From Streptomyces hayashii (GTDB lineage: Bacteria > Actinomycetota > Actinomycetes > Streptomycetales > Streptomycetaceae): a DNA stretch of 64,000 nt. Location: positions 1 to 64,000 of the forward strand of contig NZ_JAHHIU010000098.1 in the NCBI RefSeq assembly GCF_024539815.1, written 5' to 3'. Positions 34,794-43,201 of this stretch are shown piece by piece; position 1 is the first letter of the stretch, and every line of letters begins with the position of its first letter. Both the position numbers and the translations under genes were made by a program. The notes below the pieces were generated by a model. It was not told where the DNA came from. It searched no databases and saw nothing but the letters and a program-made list of their open reading frames with translations.

Positions 34794-35801
34794 ATGGTGC
34801 GCAAGGGAGTGCGGCCCGGCCGGACGCACGACGTGGAGAAGGTCCTCGACGAGCTCTACGCCACGCCGCCGTCCGACTTCGTCCCCCTTCGTGAGCAACT
34901 GGCCGCCGCGGCCCGGACCGACGGACGTCCGCAGGACGCCCGCCGCATCCATGCCGCCCGCCGCCCCACGCTCGCGGCCTGGGCGGCGAACCTGCTGCTG
35001 CACACGCGAGGACAGGAGAGCCGACGGTTCCTGGAGCTGGGACGGGCGCTGCGCGAGGCTTACGGGAACCTGGACGCCGCAGGGATCAAGGAGCTGTCGG
35101 CGCAGCGCCGGAGCATCGTCTCCGCGCTGTCCCGGCAGGCCGCCGAACTGGCCGGCGAGGCCGGGCACCGGCTCTCGGACGCGGCTCGGCAGGACGTCGA
35201 GGCGACACTGCGCGCCGTGCTCGCCGATCAGGACGCGGCGGACCGGTGGGCCGCGGGTCGCTTGGAGAGCGCCCTGACCCCGCCCGCGGACTTCCCCTCC
35301 GGCACGGGCACGACGCCCCGTGGACCGGCCGGGGCGGCGGCTGAGCCACGGCAGCCGAAGTCGCCCCGGTCGCTGGAGCCCTCGCGGTCGTCACGGTCGT
35401 CGCGGTCGTCACGGTCGTCGCGGGAGAAGGACGAACTCTCCGAACGGCGCCGTCTTCGGCAGGAGCAGGAGGACGAGGCCCGCCGGGCCGCCGAGGCCGC
35501 CGGCCGTCGGCTCGACGATCTGCGGGCGGCGCACGCGGACGCCGAGGGGGCCCTGCGGCACGCACGGGACCGCCACGATCAGGCGCGTCAGCAGCGGGCC
35601 GCGGCCGAGCAGCGGTCGCGGCAGGCAGAGCAGGACCTGCGCGAGAGCGAGGAGGACCTCCTGCGGACGGAGCAGGAGCGCCGGACGGCCGACGACCGGT
35701 GCCGGGCGGCCGCGGAGGCCGTGACCCGAGCCGAGCGGGAGGCCCGGGACGCCGACCGTGCGCTGCGGCGCATGACCGGCCCCGACTCCGGCCCCGGCTG
35801 A
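34794..35801 (+). CDS. Coiled-coil hypothetical protein with SR repeats
   Basis: The 335-residue protein has an N-terminal helical domain (about residues 15-160; KVLDELYATPPSDFVPLREQLAAAAR). A low-complexity SRSSRSSRSSRSSR stretch (about 198-211) comes from a repeated TCGTCACGG/TCGTCGCGG unit. The C-terminal part (about 212-330) is a long charged coiled coil rich in Arg/Glu/Ala. No signal peptide or membrane segment. Such proteins may scaffold DNA or membranes, but I recognise no family. The ATG at 34794 is the first sensible start. It precedes the glutamate-cysteine ligase-family gene by 132 bp. Confidence 0.7.
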   Translation: MVRKGVRPGRTHDVEKVLDELYATPPSDFVPLREQLAAAARTDGRPQDARRIHAARRPTLAAWAANLLLHTRGQESRRFLELGRALREAYGNLDAAGIKELSAQRRSIVSALSRQAAELAGEAGHRLSDAARQDVEATLRAVLADQDAADRWAAGRLESALTPPADFPSGTGTTPRGPAGAAAEPRQPKSPRSLEPSRSSRSSRSSRSSREKDELSERRRLRQEQEDEARRAAEAAGRRLDDLRAAHADAEGALRHARDRHDQARQQRAAAEQRSRQAEQDLRESEEDLLRTEQERRTADDRCRAAAEAVTRAEREARDADRALRRMTGPDSGPG

Positions 35802-35933
35802 GACGGCCGGCCGCGACGCCCCGACGACCGTCCGCGTGCCCCGGGCGCGACCGTCCTCCCGCGTGGTGCGGCGGGGCCCGCGGTGCGACGCTGGAGGCAC
35901 GAGGCGTCCGCTCCGGTCGAGCCGGGAGGACCG

Positions 35934-37412
35934 ATGGGACGAGATGTCCCGGCGCTGGTCTTCACCCGCGAGGACCGCCGCCGGTACCGGATCAAGATGC
36001 AGGAGAACCTGGACGTGCTCGCGCAGATGCTGCGCGAGTCACGGTTCGAGTCCGAGCGGCCGCAGGTGGGCCTGGAGATAGAGCTGAACCTCGTCGACGA
36101 CGAGGCCGAGCCGGCGATGCGCAACAACGACGTCCTGGAGGCGATCGCGGACCCGGCCTGGTCCACCGAGCTGGGCCGCTTCAACCTGGAGATCAACGTC
36201 CCGCCCCGCCGTCTGACCCAGGGCGGGCCGGACGCCTGGGAGTCCGAGATCCGTGCCGCGCTCAATCACGCCGAGGAGCGCGCCGGCTCGCTGGGCACGC
36301 ATCTGATCATGGTCGGGATCCTGCCCACCCTGCGGCAGCAGGACGTCGGCGAGGGGGCGCTCTCCGAGAACGCCCGCTACCGGCTGCTCAACGACCAGGT
36401 CTTCGCCGCGCGGGGCGAGGACCTGCGCATCGAGCTGGACGGCGTGGACCGGCTGCGCACCTACGCGGACACCATCACCCCCGAGGCCGCCTGCACCAGC
36501 ACCCAGTTCCATCTTCAGGTCTCCCCCGACGCGTTCGCACCGTACTGGAACGCGGCGCAGGCGGTCGCCGGCGTCCAGGTGGCGCTGGCGGCGAACTCGC
36601 CGTTCCTGTTCGGCCGTGAGCTGTGGCACGAGACCCGCATCCCGCTGTTCGAGCAGGCCACCGACACCCGCCCGCAGGAGATCAAGGTGCAGGGCGTGCG
36701 CCCGCGGGTGTGGTTCGGAGAGCGCTGGATCACGAGCGTCTTCGACCTCTTCGAGGAGAACCTGCGCTATTTCCCGGCGTTGCTTCCGCTGTGCGACGAG
36801 CAGGATCCGCGCGAGACGCTGGCGGCGGGGGACGTTCCCGAACTCGCCGAGCTGACCCTGCACAACGGAACGATCTACCGCTGGAACCGCCCGGTGTACG
36901 CCGTCGCGAACGACCAGCCGCACGTCAGGGTGGAGAACCGCTGTCTGCCGGCCGGCCCGACCGTCGCCGACACCCTGGCCAACGGCGCCTTCTACTACGG
37001 GATCACCCGCGCCCTGGTGGAGGAGGAGCGGCCGGTGTGGTCGCGCATGTCCTTCCAGGCCGCCGAGGACAATCTGCACGAGGCGGCCCGGCACGGCATC
37101 GAGGCCCGGCTGTACTGGCCCGGGATGGGCGAGGTGCCGGTGCCCGAGCTCGTCCTGCGGCGTCTGCTGCCACTGGCCCACCGGGGCCTGGAGCGCTCCG
37201 GCATGGACGCGGCCTGGCGCGAGCCGTTACTCGGCATCATCGAGCAGCGCTGTGTCACCGGCCGCAACGGGGCCGTGTGGCAGAAGGAGACCTTCCACCG
37301 CATCACGGCCGCCGCCCACGCCGGCCGGCACGAGGCGCTGCGGCGGATGACGCGGCAGTACATCGACTACATGCATCTGAACGCCCCGGCGCACACCTGG
37401 CCGGTCGACTGA
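35934..37412 (+). CDS. Glutamate-cysteine ligase-family enzyme (GCS2/YbdK type)
   Basis: The 492-residue protein belongs to the GCS2 carboxylate-amine ligase family. [20 protein letters not shown] holds the metal- and glutamate-binding acidic residues near 45-65, and [13 protein letters not shown] follows. [20 protein letters not shown] and [18 protein letters not shown] lie in the second half. Members join glutamate to cysteine or another amine using ATP. Actinobacteria lack glutathione but use gamma-glutamylcysteine for ergothioneine (EgtA), so the true product is open. The ATG has GGGAGGA upstream. Codon 432 is TTA (37227-37229), read by the bldA tRNA, so expression is probably developmentally timed. 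Confidence 0.88.
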   Translation: MGRDVPALVFTREDRRRYRIKMQENLDVLAQMLRESRFESERPQVGLEIELNLVDDEAEPAMRNNDVLEAIADPAWSTELGRFNLEINVPPRRLTQGGPDAWESEIRAALNHAEERAGSLGTHLIMVGILPTLRQQDVGEGALSENARYRLLNDQVFAARGEDLRIELDGVDRLRTYADTITPEAACTSTQFHLQVSPDAFAPYWNAAQAVAGVQVALAANSPFLFGRELWHETRIPLFEQATDTRPQEIKVQGVRPRVWFGERWITSVFDLFEENLRYFPALLPLCDEQDPRETLAAGDVPELAELTLHNGTIYRWNRPVYAVANDQPHVRVENRCLPAGPTVADTLANGAFYYGITRALVEEERPVWSRMSFQAAEDNLHEAARHGIEARLYWPGMGEVPVPELVLRRLLPLAHRGLERSGMDAAWREPLLGIIEQRCVTGRNGAVWQKETFHRITAAAHAGRHEALRRMTRQYIDYMHLNAPAHTWPVD

Positions 37413-37554
37413 CCGTGCGTGCGGCGTCCGCGCAGTTCAGGGCGGTATCCGGGCCGCCCGGGCGTCGTGGGGGCGGGGCGTGCGCGAGGCCGCCGGCCGG
37501 CGACACGGGACCCCGCGGTGCGACAGCACGGAGGGGACCGTGCAGGATAGAGGT

Positions 37555-38052
37555 ATGACGATCAAGGTTTACTTCGACATCACCATCAACGACCAGCCCG
37601 CGGGCCGCATCAACTTCAACCTCTTCGAGGACGTCGTGCCCAAGACGGCGGAGAACTTCCGCGCGCTGGCCACCGGCGAGAAGGGCTTCGGCTACGCCGG
37701 CTCCTCCTTCCACCGGGTCATCCCCGCGTTCATGCTCCAGGGCGGCGACTTCACCCGGGGCAACGGCACCGGCGGCAAGAGCATCTACGGCGAGAAGTTC
37801 GCCGACGAGAACTTCCAGCTCAAGCACGACCGTCCCGGCCTGCTGTCGATGGCCAACGCGGGCCCGAACTCCAACGGCTCGCAGTTCTTCATCACCACGG
37901 TCGTGACGGACTGGCTCGACGGCAAGCACGTGGTGTTCGGCGAGGTCGCCGACGACGACAGCATGGCCCTCGTCCGGAAGATCGAGGCGCTCGGCTCCCG
38001 CGGCGGCAACACCTCGGCGAAGATCACCATCTCCGCGTCCGGCCAGCTCTGA
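37555..38052 (+). CDS. Cyclophilin-type peptidyl-prolyl cis-trans isomerase
   Basis: The 165-residue cytoplasmic protein contains the complete cyclophilin core: [33 protein letters not shown] with the catalytic Arg, [29 protein letters not shown] and [12 protein letters not shown]. It isomerises X-Pro bonds during folding. The ATG at 37555 gives the canonical [10 protein letters not shown] start; an in-frame GTG at 37540 has a better GGAGGGG site and would add five residues. No signal peptide, so it acts inside the cell. Confidence 0.95.
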   Translation: MTIKVYFDITINDQPAGRINFNLFEDVVPKTAENFRALATGEKGFGYAGSSFHRVIPAFMLQGGDFTRGNGTGGKSIYGEKFADENFQLKHDRPGLLSMANAGPNSNGSQFFITTVVTDWLDGKHVVFGEVADDDSMALVRKIEALGSRGGNTSAKITISASGQL

Positions 38053-38069
38053 TCGGAGCGCCGGACCGC

Positions 38070-38098
38070 CCGGCCGGCGGGGCCGCCGCCCCGGCCGG
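38070..38098. terminator. GC-rich stem-loop after cyclophilin
   Basis: CCGGCC (38070-38075) and GGGGC (38079-38083) pair with GCCCC and GGCCGG (38088-38098), leaving a small three-base bulge, 18 bp past the stop. The rest of the gap to 38292 is C-rich and carries two CACCGCAGTCCC repeats but no gene. Confidence 0.5.
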
Positions 38099-38292
38099 CC
38101 GAGGCACCGGAGCCGGGGCGTCGGTCGACCCCCGGCAGCAGGCCCCTCTCCGTGCGAGCCGCTCCGCCCCCATCGCAGGCCCCGGCCGTGCCCCTCACCG
38201 CAGTCCCCGCCCGGCTGTCCCCACCGCAGTCCCGTTCCGCCCCTCCCCGTCGCCCGCGCTGTGCTTCTGGTCACAGCGCTCGCCTCATTTAC

Positions 38293-38320
38293 TAGGACGT
38301 CCTACTATTTTCTCAGTAGG
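38293..38320. promoter_or_regulatory. Operator-like palindromes upstream of icmF
   Basis: TAGGACGTCCTA (38293-38304) is a perfect 12-bp palindrome. It overlaps a second inverted repeat CCTACT-N8-AGTAGG (38301-38306 with 38315-38320). The pair lies 30-57 bp ahead of icmF in an AT-rich island, a typical site for a TetR-type regulator of acyl-CoA genes. The regulator is not in the window. Confidence 0.6.
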
Positions 38321-38349
38321 CGTTACCGTGATCTGTCTGGGAAGGCCCC

Positions 38350-41300
38350 ATGAGCGATCTGCACCGACCCGTGCACCCCGTCCGTCTGGTCACGGCTTCG
38401 GCCCTGTTCGACGGTCATGACGCATCGATCAACATCATGCGGCGGATCTTCCAGTCCCAGGGCGCGGAGGTGATCCACCTCGGGCACAACCGCTCCGTCC
38501 AGGAGGTCGTGGACGCAGCGCTGGAGGAGGACGCGCACGGCGTGGCCGTCTCCTCGTACCAGGGCGGACACGTGGAGTACTTCGAGTACCTGGTCGAGTC
38601 GCTGCACGCGCGGGGAGCGGAACACGTCCGGGTGGTGGGCGGCGGAGGCGGCGTCATCGTCCCCGAGGAGATCGCCCGGCTGCGCGCCGGCGGGGTGACG
38701 ATCTTCTCGCCAGAGGACGGGCAGCGGATGGGCCTGGCCGGGATGGTCAACTCGGTGGTCCGGGACTGCGACTTCGATCTGTGGGACGCCAAGCCGGCCG
38801 ACGCGGCCGGGGTGCTCGCGGGCGACCGGTTCGCCGTCGCCCGCGCGATCACCGGCGCGGAACTGGGCAAGCTGCCGCGGGAGTTCGTGGACCAGGTGCG
38901 GTCCACCGCGGCGGGGCGGAACACCCCGGTGCTGGGCATCACGGGCACCGGCGGCTCGGGCAAGTCGTCGCTCACGGACGAACTGGTGCGCCGGTTCCGG
39001 GTGGACCAGCAGGACAAGCTGCGGATCGCGGTGATCGCGGTCGACCCGACCCGCCGGCGCGGCGGCGGCGCGCTGCTGGGCGACCGGATCCGGATGAACT
39101 CGCTCGACGGCAACCGGGTGTTCTTCCGCAGCCTGGCCACCCGCGGCAGTCATGAGCTGCCGGAGCATCTGTCCGATGTGATCGACGTGGTCAAGGCGGC
39201 CGGGTTCGACCTGGTGATCGTGGAGACGCCGGGCATCGGCCAGGGCGACGCCGCGATCGTGCCGTTCGTCGACACCTCGCTGTACGTGATGACGCCGGAG
39301 TTCGGCGCCGCCTCGCAGTTGGAGAAGATCGACATGCTCGACTTCGCCGACGTCGTGGCGATCAACAAGTTCGAACGGCGTGGCGCCAAGGACGCGATGC
39401 GTGACGTGGGTCGTCAACTGGTGCGCAACCGCGAGGCGTTCGGCATGCGGCCGGACGACATGCCGGTGTTCGGCACCTCGGCGGCCACCTTCAACGACGA
39501 CGGGGTCACCGCGCTCCACCAGCACCTCAAGGCCGCCCTGGCGGAGAAGGGTCTGCCGCTGTCCGAGGGCGGGCTGGCGCCGGTCGACGTGCGCCACTCC
39601 TCCGGGATCCGGCAGGTGGTCCCGGCGGACCGGGTGCGCTACCTCGCCGAGATCACCGACAGCATCCGCGCCTATCACGCCGAGACCGACCGACTGGCCG
39701 AGGCGGCACGCCGGGTGCAGCGCCTGGAGACGGTCGGCGCCGAGCTCGCCGAGGCCGGTTCCGACGCCGCGAACGTGCGGGAGCTCCTGGAGACGGCCCG
39801 CGGGAACCTCCCGCACGCGATCGCGGAGCAGCTGCGCGAGTGGCCCGCCGTCGTGGCCTCCTACTCCGGGGACGAGCAGGTGGTGCGGATCCGGGACAAG
39901 GAGATCCGCACCAAGCTGACCCGCGAGTCCCTGTCGGGGAACAAGATCCCGCGCGTCGCGCTGCCCCGCTTCACCGACCACGGAGAGCTGGTGCGGTTCT
40001 GGCGCCGGGAGAACCTGCCCGGCCGCTTCCCCTTCACCGCCGGGGTGTTCCCGTTCAAGCGCGACGGCGAGGACCCGGCGCGCATGTTCGCGGGCGAAGG
40101 CGACCCGTTCCGCACCAACCGGCGCTTCAAGCTGCTGTCCGAGGGCCAGCCCGCCACCCGGCTGTCCACCGCGTTCGACTCGGTCACCCTCTACGGCCGC
40201 GACCCCGACGAACGACCCGACATCTACGGCAAGGTCGGCACCTCCGGAGTGTCGGTGGCCACGCTGGACGACATGAAGGCGCTGTACGACGGCTTCGACC
40301 TCGTCGCGCCCACCACCTCCGTGTCCATGACCATCAACGGCCCCGCCCCGACGGTCCTGGCGTTCTTCCTGAACACCGCCGTCGACCAGCAGATGGACGC
40401 CTTCCGCGCCGCCGAGGGACGCGCGCCCTCCCCCGAGGAGGCGGCCGAGCTGCGGGCGCGCGCGCTGGCGAGCGTGCGCGGCACGGTCCAGGCCGACATC
40501 CTCAAGGAGGACCAGGGTCAGAACACGTGCCTGTTCTCCACCGAGTTCAGCCTGCGGATGATGGCCGACATCCAGGAGTGGTTCATCGCGCAGAAGGTCC
40601 GCAACTTCTATTCGGTGTCGATCTCCGGCTACCACATCGCCGAGGCAGGCGCGAACCCGATCAGCCAGCTCGCCTTCACCCTGGCCAACGGCTTCACCTA
40701 CGTGGAGGCCTACCTCGCCCGGGGCATGCACATCGACGACTTCGCGCCCAACCTGTCGTTCTTCTTCTCCAACGGCATGGACCCGGAGTACTCCGTGCTC
40801 GGCCGGGTCGCCCGCCGCATCTGGGCCGTCGCGATGAAGGAGAAGTACGGCGCGAACGAGCGCAGCCAGAAGCTGAAGTACCACGTCCAGACCTCCGGAC
40901 GCTCCCTGCACGCCCAGGAGATGGATTTCAACGACATCCGCACCAGTCTGCAGGCGCTCATCGCGATCTACGACAACTGCAACAGCCTGCACACCAACGC
41001 CTACGACGAGGCCGTGACCACGCCGACCGAGGAGTCGGTGCGCCGGGCCCTGGCCATCCAGCTGATCATCAACCGGGAGTGGGGCCTGGCGATGAACGAG
41101 AACCCCCTGCAGGGGTCGTTCGTCATCGACGAGCTCACCGACCTGGTCGAGGAGGCGGTCCTGCAGGAGTTCGACCGGATCAGCGAGCGCGGTGGCGTGC
41201 TCGGCGCGATGGAGACCGGCTACCAGCGCGGACGCATCCAGGACGAGTCGATGCTCTACGAGCAGCGCAAGCACGACGGCACGCTGCCGATCATCGGGGT

Positions 41301-41580
41301 CAACACGTTCCGCAACCCGCACGCCGACACCGTCGAGCCCGGCGTCATCGAGCTGGCGCGCGCGACCGAGCAGGAGAAGGTCTCGCAGCTGGAGCGCGTG
41401 CGCGCCTTCCAGGCGGGTCACCGCGACGCGGCGCACGAGGCGCTGACCGCCCTCAAGGACGCGGCGGTGAACGACCGCAACGTCTTCGCCGTCCTGATGG
41501 ACGCCGCCCGGGTCTGCTCCCTCCAGCAGATCACCGACGCGTTCTTCGAGGTGGGCGGCCAGTACCGCCGCAACGTCTGA
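38350..41580 (+). CDS. icmF: Fused isobutyryl-CoA mutase IcmF (B12 domain, G-protein chaperone, mutase)
   Basis: This 1076-residue protein carries all parts of an adenosylcobalamin mutase in one chain. The B12-binding domain is first, with LFDGHDASINIMRR; His23 is the lower axial ligand. A MeaB-like G domain follows with P-loop GTGGSGKSS (about 199-207), VDPTRRRGGGALLGDR and NKFE (339-342). A linker leads to the TIM-barrel mutase domain (about 520-1076; FYSVSISGYHIAEAGANPISQLAFTLANGF). It interconverts isobutyryl-CoA and n-butyryl-CoA (or pivalyl/isovaleryl-CoA in relatives) for valine catabolism and polyketide precursors. The G domain loads and repairs cofactor. ATG after GGGAAGG. Confidence 0.95.
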   Translation: MSDLHRPVHPVRLVTASALFDGHDASINIMRRIFQSQGAEVIHLGHNRSVQEVVDAALEEDAHGVAVSSYQGGHVEYFEYLVESLHARGAEHVRVVGGGGGVIVPEEIARLRAGGVTIFSPEDGQRMGLAGMVNSVVRDCDFDLWDAKPADAAGVLAGDRFAVARAITGAELGKLPREFVDQVRSTAAGRNTPVLGITGTGGSGKSSLTDELVRRFRVDQQDKLRIAVIAVDPTRRRGGGALLGDRIRMNSLDGNRVFFRSLATRGSHELPEHLSDVIDVVKAAGFDLVIVETPGIGQGDAAIVPFVDTSLYVMTPEFGAASQLEKIDMLDFADVVAINKFERRGAKDAMRDVGRQLVRNREAFGMRPDDMPVFGTSAATFNDDGVTALHQHLKAALAEKGLPLSEGGLAPVDVRHSSGIRQVVPADRVRYLAEITDSIRAYHAETDRLAEAARRVQRLETVGAELAEAGSDAANVRELLETARGNLPHAIAEQLREWPAVVASYSGDEQVVRIRDKEIRTKLTRESLSGNKIPRVALPRFTDHGELVRFWRRENLPGRFPFTAGVFPFKRDGEDPARMFAGEGDPFRTNRRFKLLSEGQPATRLSTAFDSVTLYGRDPDERPDIYGKVGTSGVSVATLDDMKALYDGFDLVAPTTSVSMTINGPAPTVLAFFLNTAVDQQMDAFRAAEGRAPSPEEAAELRARALASVRGTVQADILKEDQGQNTCLFSTEFSLRMMADIQEWFIAQKVRNFYSVSISGYHIAEAGANPISQLAFTLANGFTYVEAYLARGMHIDDFAPNLSFFFSNGMDPEYSVLGRVARRIWAVAMKEKYGANERSQKLKYHVQTSGRSLHAQEMDFNDIRTSLQALIAIYDNCNSLHTNAYDEAVTTPTEESVRRALAIQLIINREWGLAMNENPLQGSFVIDELTDLVEEAVLQEFDRISERGGVLGAMETGYQRGRIQDESMLYEQRKHDGTLPIIGVNTFRNPHADTVEPGVIELARATEQEKVSQLERVRAFQAGHRDAAHEALTALKDAAVNDRNVFAVLMDAARVCSLQQITDAFFEVGGQYRRNV

Positions 41581-41682
41581 GCGACGGCCCCGGCCGCGCC
41601 GTGTGTGCGTTCCCGATCACCGCGTCCAGTGGCGGAGATCGCGGAAGCGGACCTCGGCGCGGCCGGATCCGTGCCGGCCGAC

Positions 41683-41746
41683 GCCGTTCTCGACGTGAGC
41701 CGTTGTCGACGTGAGCCGTTGTCGACGTGAGCCGTTCCTGACGTAA
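41683..41746. repeat. Four-copy 16-bp tandem repeat in the icmF-lacI gap
   Basis: GCCGTTNTCGACGTGA repeats at 41683, 41699 and 41715 (copies two and three identical, copy one with one change). A fourth, diverged copy is at 41731 (13 of 16). It lies in the 383-bp gap between icmF and the LacI gene. The remainder of the gap shows a short coding-like stretch near 41780-41873 without a start. Confidence 0.93.
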
Positions 41747-41963
41747 CGGGGGGGGCAGCCCACGGTCGGCGCCCCGGGACCGCGAGGTGCTGATCCGCCC
41801 CGGTCCCGGGCCCGGCCTCGTCCTCGCGCCCGTCGCCGTCGGCGAACCCGGCGCCTCCTGGGGACCCCCGTGACCGGCGTCCGCACGCACGCCCGGCGCC
41901 CCCGACGACCATCGGGTCAGGTCGAGGGCCCGGTGGCGACGACCGCACACCGGCGGCCACGCC

Positions 41964-42983
41964 TCAGCTGGACTCCCGGACCACCAGCCGGCACGGCACG
42001 GTGTGCACTCCGGGTCGGGGCTCGGCGTCGATGGCCCGCAGCAGCTCCAGGGCCGCGATCCGGCCGATCTCGGCGAGGTTGGTGTCGAGGGTGGTGAGGG
42101 GCGGGCGGCTGGCCAGGGCCATGGTGTCCCAGTTGTCGTAGCCCACGACGGCGACGTCCGCCGGCACCGCCACCCCGCGCTCGCGCAGTGCGTCCGCCAC
42201 CCCCCGGGCGATCTGGTCGTTGCCGCAGAAGAAGGCGTCCGTGCCGGGGGCCGTGCGCAGCACCGCGTCGGCCGCGCTCCGGCCCCACGCCTCGCTCCAC
42301 TCGCCGTAGTGGATCCGTCCCGTCGACGGCTCCAGCGAGGATTTCGCCAGTTCCTCGACCGCGTACCGCGCCCGCTCCCGCGCGGCGGCATGGTGTTCCG
42401 GCCCGGTGACGTGCGCGATACGGGTGCGTCCGGTGGACACCAGATGCTCGATCGCCAGCCGCACGCCCCCGCGGTCGTCGGTGACGACGGAGGTGTCGGA
42501 CGGGTCGGTGGACGGGGAGAGCGCGTAGACGACGGGGACGGACTCCACGCCGGGCAGCGGCGGCCGCGGGTCGGTACGGCGTCCGGCGACGATGATGCCG
42601 TCCACCCGGCGGTCCATCAGGTTGCGCAGATGGTGCTGCTCGCGGATGGAGTCGCCCCGGGTGTCGCACAGCAGAACGGAGATCTTCCCCGCGCCGAGCG
42701 CGTCCTCGGCGCCCAGCAGCACCGGGGTGCTGAAGCGGCCGATGCCGTCCGTCGTCATCAGGCCGACCGTCCAGCTGCGTCCGCTGTGCAGGCTCTGCGC
42801 GTGCTGGTTCGGTCGGAAACCGAGCTCCGCGACCGCGTCCATCACGCGTTGGCGCGTCTCGGGACGCATCCGCCCCCCACCGTTCAGCGCTTTCGACGCC
42901 GTGCCGACGCTGACGCCGGCGAGGGCGGCGACGTCGGTCAGCCGGGCCCGGCCGTCGGGGGGAGAGCCTGGAACTGAGGTCAC
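41964..42983 (-). CDS. LacI-family transcriptional repressor of the arabinoside locus
   Basis: The 339-residue protein has the LacI HTH (RLTDVAALAGVSVGTASKALNGGGRMRPETRQRV, about residues 14-47) with the hinge helix RPNQHAQSL. A periplasmic-binding-like sugar-sensing domain follows (about 70-335). The GTG at 42983 was chosen because AAGGG lies six bases upstream; an earlier TTG is possible. It diverges from the GH127/ABC operon, and an operator-like palindrome sits over that operon's likely start point. The inducer is probably an arabinose-containing sugar (inference from neighbours). Confidence 0.92.
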   Translation of the reverse strand: MTSVPGSPPDGRARLTDVAALAGVSVGTASKALNGGGRMRPETRQRVMDAVAELGFRPNQHAQSLHSGRSWTVGLMTTDGIGRFSTPVLLGAEDALGAGKISVLLCDTRGDSIREQHHLRNLMDRRVDGIIVAGRRTDPRPPLPGVESVPVVYALSPSTDPSDTSVVTDDRGGVRLAIEHLVSTGRTRIAHVTGPEHHAAARERARYAVEELAKSSLEPSTGRIHYGEWSEAWGRSAADAVLRTAPGTDAFFCGNDQIARGVADALRERGVAVPADVAVVGYDNWDTMALASRPPLTTLDTNLAEIGRIAALELLRAIDAEPRPGVHTVPCRLVVRESS

Positions 42984-43085
42984 GAGCAACCCTTTTCCTC
43001 ACTGATGCGGACGCCCGACATGGTGGCAGGCGGCGACCGGATGCGCCAGCCCGTGGGGGAAAAGAAAAAATCCCTGCTGCAGCCC

Positions 43086-43136
43086 TTGACCGGCCAGGTC
43101 GGCTGCCCTCTACTTTCACGACGAGAAAACGGTTTC
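43086..43136 (+). promoter_or_regulatory. Promoter and LacI-type operator of the GH127 operon
   Basis: TTGACC (43086-43091) and TACTTT (43111-43116) are separated by 19 bp. They are followed nine bases later by GAAAACGGTTTC (43125-43136), a near-perfect palindrome of the LacI/GalR type lying about where transcription starts. A repressor bound there would block the operon. Confidence 0.6.
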
Positions 43137-43201
43137 CCAAACAGGTCCTCCTCAGACGCCGACGAGCCCCTCGTCCTCGGCGCCCTCACCCCCGGAGAGT
43201 C

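Noticed and set aside
38323-41436. A 1037-codon open frame on the minus strand opposite icmF
   Set aside because: It is the mirror of the highly GC-biased icmF codons, and its translation is a His/Val/Arg-rich string without domain signatures. The same holds for the 954-codon minus frame at 5152-8016.
41683-41746. CRISPR-like array
   Set aside because: The units are contiguous with no unique spacers and only 16 bp long, so this is a simple tandem repeat.
41778-41873. Short coding-like stretch DREVLIRPGPGPGLVLAPVA in the gap after icmF
   Set aside because: Only about 32 codons, no start codon and no family match; too little to call a pseudogene.
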